A stretch of 64,000 nucleotides of DNA from Streptomyces filamentosus (lineage in GTDB: Bacteria > Actinomycetota > Actinomycetes > Streptomycetales > Streptomycetaceae): NCBI RefSeq assembly GCF_014654895.1, contig NZ_BNBE01000001.1, positions 2,455,001 to 2,519,000 on the forward strand, in the 5' to 3' direction. Under the pieces are notes generated by a model that was given only the letters and a program-made list of their open reading frames with translations, made no database searches and was not told the origin of the DNA. This document shows positions 1 to 7,142 of the stretch, piece by piece. The first letter of the stretch is position 1; every line of letters starts with the position of its first letter. The translations under genes and the position numbers were made by a program.

Positions 1-220
1 GGATATCCGGTCACACTCGCGTTGAGCGGGACAGACGAGCCGGAATAAGGCCCGCTGTCCACAGCGTCCTCGCTGTGTCATTGCCACCCCCCGAAGAGGA
101 TGGACTTTTCAAAGGAACCTCGACCATCCGAAGATGGACGGGGTATCAACTAATCTGGCGTTGATTTTTGGCACGCTGTTGAGTTCTCAAGGTGCGGACG
201 CTTCCTTCGATCCCGTTTCC
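1..220 (-). promoter_or_regulatory. 16S rRNA leader of an rRNA operon running off the left edge
   Basis: Read on the minus strand, this segment matches the untranslated leader that precedes 16S rRNA in Streptomyces. It has the antitermination-like element at 172-191 (minus-strand core TTGAGAACTCAA), then a conserved stretch ending in the hairpin-rich segment just ahead of the mature 16S. The 16S gene itself should begin a few tens of bases beyond position 1 and is not in the window. The match is from memory of Streptomyces rrn leaders. No protein-coding signal is convincing here. Confidence 0.85.
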
Positions 221-241
221 GGGCCCTCCGGGCGCTTCCTT

Positions 242-345
242 CGTTTCCGACTCTATCAGATCTTTCCGATCCGATTTCCTCGGTGCTTTCCGGTCCCGTT
301 CGCTTTCGCTCCGGGCCCTTCCGGCGTTTCCGACTCTATCAGATC
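242..345 (-). promoter_or_regulatory. tandem rRNA promoters (repeated -10 block)
   Basis: An identical 21-bp block occurs at 242-262 and 325-345. Each carries the minus-strand -10 hexamer TAGAGT (plus-strand positions 250-255 and 333-338) in the context CTGATAGAGTCGGAAACG. This looks like duplicated rrn promoters 83 bp apart driving the leader at 1-220. Neither has a good -35 hexamer at the expected distance, which is common for Streptomyces rrn promoters. Upstream sequence to about 560 holds further inverted repeats (434-451 and 460-481) but no gene. Confidence 0.75.
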
Positions 346-459
346 CTTTCGGCGTCTGATTCCCAGTCAGCGGGGTTTGTCTTCCCGGCTGTTGGGCCGT
401 TCCGACGTCTCAAACCTTAGCGGTTTCCCTCCGCGACTCATAATCGAGTCGTTCGAAAT

Positions 460-481
460 GAATTTCGGCATGCCGGAATTC
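460..481. repeat. 22-bp near-perfect palindrome upstream of rrn promoters
   Basis: Two 11-base arms pair with a single G-T type mismatch (465 against 476) around the centre CATG. It lies about 115 bp upstream of the distal rrn promoter block. A protein-binding site or an upstream activating element are both possible; nothing in the sequence decides. Confidence 0.4.
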
Positions 482-589
482 ATCCCCTGCGGGAGATCGT
501 GCTGGATTGAGGTGCCGCTATCGCGGCGGGATGGCTGTCGCAGAACCGTTCCGGCTCCGTGACAACTCGGAGAACACTACGCGTCTCCC

Positions 590-609
590 AGGGGGGTGTC
601 AACCCCCCT
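590..609 (-). terminator. hairpin downstream of the marR-family gene
   Basis: An 8-bp stem, AGGGGGGT/ACCCCCCT, with a 4-nt loop sits 12 bp past the stop of the MarR gene. It has no T-tract, as is usual in Streptomyces. Confidence 0.5.
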
Positions 610-621
610 CTGGTGGCGTCC

Positions 622-1188
622 TCAGTCGAGGTCCGTCAGCCGGCCGCCCGCGTCGGGCTGGCTCAGTTCCACCCGGCGCAGGAGGCGGATGAGGGCGTCG
701 CCCAGGGCGCCGCGCTCCTCGGTGGAGAGGTCCTGGAGGAGCTTCTCCTCGAAGTCGGTGGCCATGCGCATGGCCTCCAGCCACTTCGTACGGCCCTCGT
801 CCGTCAGCTCGACGATCACGCGGACGCGGTTGTTCTCGTCGCGGTCGCGGGTGACCAGGCCCTCGCCGGCCATGCGGTCGATGCGGTGGGTCATGGCGGC
901 GGGGGTGAGGCCGAGGCGCTTGGCCAGCTCGCCGGGGCCCAGGCGGTACGGGGCGCCGGAGAGGACGAGGGTCTTGAGGACCTCCCACTCCGCGTTGCTG
1001 ATGCCGAGGTCGGCCAGCTGGCGGCCGTACGCCACGTTCATCCGGCGGTTCAGCCGGCCGAGGGCGGAGACCACCTTCTCCACCTGGGGGTCCAGGTCGC
1101 GGTACTCGCGCTGGTAGGCGGCGATCTGCTCGTCGAGCGTCGGCTCCTGCGGCTCTTGCTGGGCGGAGCGCTCGGGGGTGTCGGACAT
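622..1188 (-). CDS. MarR-family transcriptional regulator
   Basis: A 188-residue winged-helix repressor. Residues about 84-109 form the DNA-recognition helix-turn-helix (PGELAKRLGLTPAAMTHRID), and residues 115-128 form the wing. Long helices at both ends should form the dimer interface, which fits the MarR family. The ATG at 1188 is chosen because residues before it in the open frame are not family-like. It is divergently transcribed from an MFS exporter, and from memory the pair corresponds to S. coelicolor SCO4122/SCO4121, where the exporter confers drug efflux. It most likely represses its neighbour until a ligand binds; the ligand cannot be read from the sequence. Confidence 0.9.
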   Translation of the reverse strand: MSDTPERSAQQEPQEPTLDEQIAAYQREYRDLDPQVEKVVSALGRLNRRMNVAYGRQLADLGISNAEWEVLKTLVLSGAPYRLGPGELAKRLGLTPAAMTHRIDRMAGEGLVTRDRDENNRVRVIVELTDEGRTKWLEAMRMATDFEEKLLQDLSTEERGALGDALIRLLRRVELSQPDAGGRLTDLD

Positions 1189-1217
1189 GGGGCGAGTATT
1201 CCACGGCCCTCGTTGGC

Positions 1218-1295
1218 GTTGAAGTCCTTCTATGTGTACTGTTAAGAATCGAACTTTAGGGTTGAAGTCTTCAGGGCTCAGGCGTACAAGCCTGA
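1218..1295. promoter_or_regulatory. marR-MFS divergent promoter and operator region
   Basis: Toward the MFS gene there is TTGAAG (1219-1224), an 18-bp spacer and TAAGAA (1243-1248). The 9-mer GTTGAAGTC occurs twice, at 1218-1226 and 1261-1269. A perfect inverted repeat TCAGGC-N6-GCCTGA spans 1278-1295 downstream of the -10. The repeats straddle the promoter and are the best candidates for MarR operators; the assignment is inference. Confidence 0.55.
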
Positions 1296-1342
1296 ACCCG
1301 CTACCGAAGTGGGTGAGTGTGACCAAGGCGAGGGGCGCGGCG

Positions 1343-2608
1343 ATGCGCCGGATTCAGGCGGGCAGCGCGCTGAGCGCGTTCGGACTCGGTTTCACCGTCC
1401 CGTACCTCTATGTGTACGTGGCACAGGTGCGGGATCTGGGCGCGACGACCGCGGGTGTGGTGCTGGCCGTCTTCGCCATGGCCGCGCTCGTGGTGCTGCC
1501 GTTCAGCGGGCGGGCCATCGACCGGCGCGGGCCCGTGCCGGTGCTGCTGGTCGCCTCGGCGGTGGCCGCGGTCGGCGCCGTGGGGATGGGTCTCGCGTCG
1601 AGCGTCCCGGCGGCGGTGGGCGCCGCCGCGCTGCTCGGTGCGGGCACCGCGGTGCTCCAGCCGGCGCTCGCCACGATGATCGTGTGGTGCTCCGAGCCCT
1701 CCGGCCGGACCCGTGCCTTCGCGCTCCAGTTCTTCCTCCAGAACCTCGGCCTGGGCGTCGGCGGTCTCATCGGCGGCCAGCTCGTCGACGTGAGCCGGCC
1801 GAACAGCTTCCTGCTGCTGTTCTCGATCGAGGCGGCGATGTTCCTGGTGCTGGCCGCGGTGGTCGGCACCGTGCGGACCGCCGGTTCGGCCGCCTTCCAG
1901 GAGGCGCGGCCCGCGGGCGGCAAGGGCGGCGGGGTCCGCGCGCTGCTGGGCCACAAGGCGATGGTGCAGCTGTGCGTCCTCGGCTTCGTCCTCTTCTTCG
2001 CCTGCTACGGACAGTTCGAGTCGGGTCTTGCCGCGTACGGCACCGAGGCCGCGGGCATCGCCCCGTCGACGCTCGGCATCGCGCTCGCCGCGAACACCGC
2101 GGTGATCGTGCTGGCGCAGTTCCTGGTGCTGAAGTTCGTGGAACGCCGCAAGCGCACCCGGGTGATCGCGGCCGTGGGCCTGATCTGGGCCGTGGCCTGG
2201 ATCATCGCCGGGTACGCGGGGCTCGGGCACGGCAGCCAGGCGATGGCGACGGCCGCGTTCGTCTCCACGTACGCGCTCTTCGGCCTGGGCGAGGCGATGC
2301 TGTCGCCGACCGTGGCGCCGCTGGTCGCCGACCTGGCGCCGGAGTCCATGGTGGGCTCGTACAACTCGGCCTTCGCGCTGGTGAAGCAGCTGGCGCTGGC
2401 GGTCGGGCCCGCGGTGGGCGGTCCGATGGGCGCGTCCATGCACGGGCCGTACATCGTGACCTTCGTGCTCTTCTCGCTCCTGGTCACCGTGCTCGCGGTG
2501 CGGCTGGGCAGGCAGCTCACCCCGGTGCAGAACCAGCCGTCGCTGGCCGCCAAGCCCTCCCTCGTGGTGGCGCAGGGCCGGCCGGAGAAGGAGACCGTGG
2601 CCCTCTAG
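1343..2608 (+). CDS. MFS transporter, drug-efflux type
   Basis: A 421-residue inner-membrane protein with about 12 hydrophobic helices. The inter-helix 2/3 loop FSGRAIDRRGP resembles the MFS motif A (G-x-x-x-D-R-x-G). ATG 1343 is preferred because GCGAGGGG lies 7 nt upstream and the protein then starts right at the first membrane helix. GTG at 1313 or 1319 are alternatives. Its divergent MarR partner suggests substrate-induced expression. The S. coelicolor counterpart, as I recall it, is a multidrug exporter; substrates here are unknown. It converges with the PP2C gene, with only 13 bp between stop codons. Confidence 0.88.
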   Translation: MRRIQAGSALSAFGLGFTVPYLYVYVAQVRDLGATTAGVVLAVFAMAALVVLPFSGRAIDRRGPVPVLLVASAVAAVGAVGMGLASSVPAAVGAAALLGAGTAVLQPALATMIVWCSEPSGRTRAFALQFFLQNLGLGVGGLIGGQLVDVSRPNSFLLLFSIEAAMFLVLAAVVGTVRTAGSAAFQEARPAGGKGGGVRALLGHKAMVQLCVLGFVLFFACYGQFESGLAAYGTEAAGIAPSTLGIALAANTAVIVLAQFLVLKFVERRKRTRVIAAVGLIWAVAWIIAGYAGLGHGSQAMATAAFVSTYALFGLGEAMLSPTVAPLVADLAPESMVGSYNSAFALVKQLALAVGPAVGGPMGASMHGPYIVTFVLFSLLVTVLAVRLGRQLTPVQNQPSLAAKPSLVVAQGRPEKETVAL

Positions 2609-2621
2609 GGGCCCGGGCCCC

Positions 2622-4331
2622 TCACTCCTTGAGGGCGAACTCGCACCACACCGCTTTGCCGCCGCCCGGAGTGCGGCGGCTCCCCCAGGACGAGGCGATC
2701 GTCGCGATGATGGAGATCCCGCGACCCGCCTCGTCCTCCGTTTCCGCCCGGCGGCGGCGCGGCAGGTGGTCGTCCCCGTCGGTGACCTCGATGATCAGGC
2801 GGCGGTCGGTGCGGCGCAGCCGCAGGCGCATGGGCGGGGTGCCGTGCTGGAGGCTGTTGGCGACCAGCTCGCTGGTGGCGAGGACGCCGAGGTCGCGCAG
2901 CTCCACGGGGAAGCGCCAGGAGGAGAGGACCCCGGAGGCGAAGGCACGCGCGCGGGGGGCGGCCTCGACGCCGCCGAGGAGTTCGAGGGCCGCGTTGTGG
3001 AACAGCTCGGCGTCGGCTCCGGTGCGGGCCGGGTGCTGGACGACGAGGACCGCGACGTCGTCGTCGTGCTCGGCGGTCACGCCGAGGGCGCGGAGCAGCC
3101 GGCCGCAGATCACCTGGGGGGTGCCGCTGGCGCCCGCGAGCGCGCGGGCGAGGGCCTCGACGCCCTCGTCGATGTCCTCGCGGCGGCGCTCGACCAGGCC
3201 GTCGGTGTAGAGGACGGCGGTGGAGCCGGGCGGCAGGGCGATGGAGCCGGAGGAGTGCAGCCAGCCGCCGGTGCCGAGCGGGGGTCCGGTGGCGCCGTCG
3301 GCCTGGCGGACGGTGCCGTCCTCGTCGCGGACGAGGATCGGGAGGTGGCCCGCGGAGGCGTAGACGAGCCGGCCCTCGTTGGGGTCGTGGACGGCGTAGA
3401 CGCAGGTGGCGATCTGGCTGGCGTCGATCTCGGCGGCGAGGCCGTCGAGGAGCTGGAGGACCTCGTGCGGGGGCAGGTCCAGGCGCGCGTAGGCGCGGAC
3501 GGCGGTGCGGAGCTGGCCCATGACGGCGGCGGCGCGGACGCCGCGGCCCATGACGTCGCCGATGACGAGGGCGGTGCGGCCCGCGCCGAGGGTGATGACG
3601 TCGTACCAGTCGCCGCCGACGGCGGCGTCGGCGACGCCGGGCTGGTAGGTGGCGGCGATCCGCAGGTCGTCGGGCTGCTCCAGCTCCTGCGGCAGGAGGG
3701 AGCGCTGGAGGGTGACGGCGGTCTCGCGGTGGCGGCGCTCGCTGGCGCGGAGCCGCTCGGCGGCCTCCGCGTGGTCGGTGACGTCGGCGGCGTGGACGAG
3801 GACGCCGGCGCCTTCGAGGTGCGGGCTGTCGACGGGCAGGCAGGTGACCGTGTACGAGCCGCCGTCGGCGGTGCGGCGGGACTTCACCGTGCGGGGCCTG
3901 CCGCTGCGGAGCACCTGGTCGAGGAGGGGCAGCAGGCCCAGCTCCTCGGCCTCGGGGCAGGAGGCGGCGACGGTGGCGCCGGCCGGGCGGGGGCCGAACG
4001 CGGAGGCGTACGCCTCGTTGACGTACGCGATGCGGTGCTCGGGGCCGTACACGAGGGCGACGAGGCCGGGGAGGCGGCCGAGGAGGTCCCGTACGGAGAA
4101 GTCCTCCAGGGCGGGGACGTCGCCGGGGTCGCCGTCCTCGGCCGTGTGCTCCGGCTGGGGGCCGTACTCACCGCGGGCGGCGGGCACGGAGCCTTCGCCG
4201 CCCCGCGCCGCGCGGCGCTGCGTGCCGGGGAGCCGGGCGCTCCAACGGGTGAAGTTCACGGATCTGTATGCCTCGTGGTGTCGGTGCCGTGCGGAGTCAC
4301 GCTGTGCAGGTGTGAGCCCACCTATGGTCAC
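2622..4331 (-). CDS. PAS - PP2C (SpoIIE-type) phosphatase - HATPase signalling protein
   Basis: A 569-residue multidomain regulator. Residues about 75-185 look like a PAS sensor, about 205-430 a SpoIIE/PP2C serine phosphatase with metal-binding signatures GGDWYDV and GDVMGRG, and about 440-569 an anti-sigma-factor-like histidine-kinase-type ATPase (ELVANSLQHG, GRGISII). Such proteins control alternative sigma factors by partner switching, dephosphorylating anti-anti-sigma proteins. It lies 34 bp downstream of ndh on the same strand and is probably co-transcribed, which would let PAS sensing couple to respiration (inference). The GTG start at 4331 is uncertain because no clear ribosome-binding site precedes it. 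Confidence 0.88.
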   Translation of the reverse strand: MTIGGLTPAQRDSARHRHHEAYRSVNFTRWSARLPGTQRRAARGGEGSVPAARGEYGPQPEHTAEDGDPGDVPALEDFSVRDLLGRLPGLVALVYGPEHRIAYVNEAYASAFGPRPAGATVAASCPEAEELGLLPLLDQVLRSGRPRTVKSRRTADGGSYTVTCLPVDSPHLEGAGVLVHAADVTDHAEAAERLRASERRHRETAVTLQRSLLPQELEQPDDLRIAATYQPGVADAAVGGDWYDVITLGAGRTALVIGDVMGRGVRAAAVMGQLRTAVRAYARLDLPPHEVLQLLDGLAAEIDASQIATCVYAVHDPNEGRLVYASAGHLPILVRDEDGTVRQADGATGPPLGTGGWLHSSGSIALPPGSTAVLYTDGLVERRREDIDEGVEALARALAGASGTPQVICGRLLRALGVTAEHDDDVAVLVVQHPARTGADAELFHNAALELLGGVEAAPRARAFASGVLSSWRFPVELRDLGVLATSELVANSLQHGTPPMRLRLRRTDRRLIIEVTDGDDHLPRRRRAETEDEAGRGISIIATIASSWGSRRTPGGGKAVWCEFALKE

Positions 4332-4365
4332 ACGTCCAGTGTGGACGAGTGCACTGACAGTGATG

Positions 4366-5757
4366 TCAGGAGGACGGCTCGTCGGAGCCGGGGTCGCGGG
4401 CCGGGGGTGGCGGCGCTGCCGCGAGTTCGAACTCGGCCCGGGGGTGTTCCAGGGAGCCGAGGGAGACGATCTCGCGCTTGAACAGGCCGGAAAGGGTCCA
4501 TTCGGCGAGGACGCGGGCCTTGCGGTTGGCGGTGGGCATCCGGCTGAGGTGGTAGGCGCGGTGCATCAGCCAGGCCGGGTAGCCCTTGAGCTTGCGGCCG
4601 TACACGTGGGCGACGCCCTTGTGGAGGCCGAGGGAGGCGACGGAGCCCGCGTACGCGTGCGCGTACTCCTTGAGCGGGCGGCCCCGCAGGGAGGCGGCGA
4701 GGTTCTCGGCGAGCACCTTGGCCTGGCGGACGGCGTGCTGGGCGTTGGGGGCGCAGGGGGTGCCGGGTTCCTCCGCGGTGACGTCGGGGACGGCGGCGGC
4801 GTCTCCCGCCGCCCACGCGTGGGGGGCGCCCTCGACGGCGAGGTGGGCGGTGCAGCGGATCCGGCCGCGTGCGTCGAGGGGGAGGTCGGTGGCGGCGAGG
4901 ACGGGCGCGGGCTTGACCCCGGCGGTCCACACGACGGTGCGGGTGGGCAGGCGGGTGCCGTCGCTGAGGACGGCGACGCGGTCCTCGCAGCTGTCGAGGC
5001 GGGTGTCGAGGCGGACGTCGACGTTGCGTCCGCGGAGCTCGCGGATCGCGTACCGGCCCATCTCGTCGCCGACCTCGGGGAGGATCCGTCCGGCGGCCTC
5101 GACGAGGACCCAGCGCAGGTCCTCCGGCTTGATGTTGTGGTAGTAGCGGGTGGCGTACCGGGCCATGTCCTCCAGTTCGGCCAGTGCCTCCACGCCCGCG
5201 TAGCCGCCGCCGACGAAGACGAAGGTGAGGGCGGCGTCGCGGAGGGCCGGGTCCCGGGTGGAGGAGGCGATGTCCAGCTGTTCGAGGACGTGGTTGCGCA
5301 GGCCGATGGCCTCCTCGACGGTCTTGAAGCCGATGCCGTGCTCGGCGAGGCCGGGGACCGGGAGGGTGCGGGAGACCGAGCCGGGGGCGAGGACCAGCTC
5401 GTCGTAGGTGAGGGCGACCGGGCCCGCGCCCTCCTCGTCGGTGGCGAGGGTGGTGAGGATCGCGGCGCGCTTGGCGTGGTCGACGGACTCGACCTCGCCG
5501 ATGAGGAGGCGGCAGCGGTCCAGGACACGGCGGAGCGGGACGACGACGTGGCGCGGGGAGAGGGAGCCGGCGGCGGCCTCGGGGAGGAACGGCTGGTACG
5601 TCATGTACGGGTCGGGGGTGACCACCACGATCTCGGCGGCGGAGGCCCTGAGCTCCGTCCTGAGCTGCCGCTGGAGGCGCAGCGCGGTGTACATGCCGAC
5701 GTAGCCACCGCCGACCACGAGAATGCGCGCAGGTTCGGTCACCGTCCCATGAGGCAT
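4366..5757 (-). CDS. ndh: type II NADH dehydrogenase (NDH-2)
   Basis: A 463-residue flavoprotein that oxidises NADH and reduces menaquinone without proton pumping, at the inner face of the membrane. Two Rossmann dinucleotide sites are visible: VVGGGYVGMYTAL near the N-terminus for FAD and VFVGGGYAGVEAL near residue 180 for NADH. ATG 5757 places the FAD motif about 12 residues from the start, as in the family. Upstream residues in the open frame are proline-rich noise. It is divergent from atrA and probably heads an operon with the PP2C gene. Soluble pyridine-nucleotide oxidoreductases are the alternative; the C-terminal amphipathic region favours NDH-2. Confidence 0.9.
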   Translation of the reverse strand: MPHGTVTEPARILVVGGGYVGMYTALRLQRQLRTELRASAAEIVVVTPDPYMTYQPFLPEAAAGSLSPRHVVVPLRRVLDRCRLLIGEVESVDHAKRAAILTTLATDEEGAGPVALTYDELVLAPGSVSRTLPVPGLAEHGIGFKTVEEAIGLRNHVLEQLDIASSTRDPALRDAALTFVFVGGGYAGVEALAELEDMARYATRYYHNIKPEDLRWVLVEAAGRILPEVGDEMGRYAIRELRGRNVDVRLDTRLDSCEDRVAVLSDGTRLPTRTVVWTAGVKPAPVLAATDLPLDARGRIRCTAHLAVEGAPHAWAAGDAAAVPDVTAEEPGTPCAPNAQHAVRQAKVLAENLAASLRGRPLKEYAHAYAGSVASLGLHKGVAHVYGRKLKGYPAWLMHRAYHLSRMPTANRKARVLAEWTLSGLFKREIVSLGSLEHPRAEFELAAAPPPPARDPGSDEPSS

Positions 5758-5958
5758 CGCCGTCCGGGGTTTGTCCACAGGCCCGGCGAATTGTGTGACC
5801 GGAGGGGTGCGGAGGCGCGGGGTGGCGCGCGCGAGGTGGGTGGGTGCAACGGCGCAGGTCACGGCGCGCGTGGGTGGTGGGACGGGGGGTGGGAAACCGG
5901 TGGCTTCGGTGCCTTGCTCCGATCGGGGGGCGCACCGTACGGAACTCCCCCTTCTGAA

Positions 5959-5988
5959 TTGACCCGGACTCAACTATGTTCGTAGTTC
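5959..5988 (+). promoter_or_regulatory. candidate atrA promoter
   Basis: TTGACC (5959-5964), 18-bp spacer, TAGTTC (5983-5988). It would give a leader of about 87 nt before the ATG at 6082. The ndh promoter for the opposite strand should lie in the same 325-bp gap. Confidence 0.5.
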
Positions 5989-6081
5989 GTCGGGGTGTCG
6001 GTTCCGGCGTGCGCGCGGACCGATGGCGCACACCGGCCGGGAGCCCCGTATCAGGGCGGGGAGTCTCCGGGGGGAGACATC

Positions 6082-6924
6082 ATGAGCGGGGGAACGCTTA
6101 TGCATATTCAGGATTCTCGTTGGCAGTCCGTGGTCGGGGCCGCGCAGGACGACAGGGGTGCGGGGGCCGTGGCCGCCGCGCCGCTGGTCGGGAGCGCGCT
6201 GTCCGGCGGCACCGTCTCGGGCACCGGCACCGTCGTGGGCGGGCCGGTGGCGGGCGGGCGTTCGGCGCCGCTGCGGGTCGACGCGCAGCGGAACCTGGAG
6301 CACGTGCTCCGGGCCGCGCGCGAGGTGTTCGGCGAGCTCGGTTACGGGGCGCCGATGGAGGACGTGGCCCGGCGGGCCCGCGTCGGCGTGGGCACCGTCT
6401 ACCGGCGCTTCCCCAGCAAGGACGTGCTGGTGCGGCGGATAGCCGAGGAGGAGACCGCGCGGCTGACGGAGCAGGCGCGGGCCGCGCTGGGGCAGGAGGA
6501 CGAGCCGTGGTCGGCCCTGTCCCGGTTCCTGCGCACCTCGGTCGCCTCGGGCGCCGGCCGGCTGCTGCCGCCGCAGGTGCTGCGGGTGGACGTGGACGTG
6601 CTCCCCGTCGACGGGGACGGCGAGGGGCCGGCGCGGGTGCCGTACCAGCGCGGTCTCGGCGAGCCGGGCGACGCGCGCGTGGTGGCGCCCCGGGGCGTGC
6701 CGTCGGACGAGCGGGACGACGCCGGGGCCGCCGAGCTCCTGGAGGTCGTCGGCCGGCTGGTCGACCGGGCGCGCGAGGCGGGCGAGCTGCGGGCGGACGT
6801 GACGGTGGCGGACGTGCTGCTGGTCATCGCCACCTCGGCCCCGGCGCTGCCGGACGCGGCCCAGCAGGCGGCGGCCTCGGCCCGGCTCCTCGACATCCTC
6901 CTGGAGGGTCTGCGCTCGCGGTAG
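6082..6924 (+). CDS. atrA: TetR-family regulator AtrA
   Basis: A 280-residue regulator with a low-complexity N-terminal extension of about 65 residues, then a TetR_N helix-turn-helix at about 73-130 (recognition part VGVGTVYRRFPSKDVLV) and an all-helical ligand domain. The sequence and its place next to ndh and the MFS/MarR pair match AtrA (SCO4118). In S. coelicolor AtrA activates actII-ORF4 of the actinorhodin cluster and nagE2 for N-acetylglucosamine uptake. ATG 6082 has a strong GGGGGGAGA just upstream. An ATG at 6100 is an alternative. It probably acts as a global activator of antibiotic production here too; its targets are not in the window. Confidence 0.88.
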   Translation: MSGGTLMHIQDSRWQSVVGAAQDDRGAGAVAAAPLVGSALSGGTVSGTGTVVGGPVAGGRSAPLRVDAQRNLEHVLRAAREVFGELGYGAPMEDVARRARVGVGTVYRRFPSKDVLVRRIAEEETARLTEQARAALGQEDEPWSALSRFLRTSVASGAGRLLPPQVLRVDVDVLPVDGDGEGPARVPYQRGLGEPGDARVVAPRGVPSDERDDAGAAELLEVVGRLVDRAREAGELRADVTVADVLLVIATSAPALPDAAQQAAASARLLDILLEGLRSR

Positions 6925-7142
6925 TCCGCGGGCGCGGGCGGAGCCCGGTGCCGTCCGCCGGTCCGCCGGGTCCTTGGGCCGGGCGGACCAGCGGCCGTGC
7001 CACGAACGCGTGAGCGGTCACGCCGGGACGCGTGAAGTCGCCCCGGACGAGTGGTAAGTGGACGTGGCGCTTCGGCGTGCCCGCGTCGTGTGGCAGTCTT
7101 TCCCGGTGTTCGGGTCTGCGCATGCGTACGGGGGCTTCCGCG

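Noticed and set aside
134..562. Protein-coding ORF in the rRNA leader
   Set aside because: It overlaps recognisable rrn promoter and leader sequence, has no family similarity and no ribosome-binding site.
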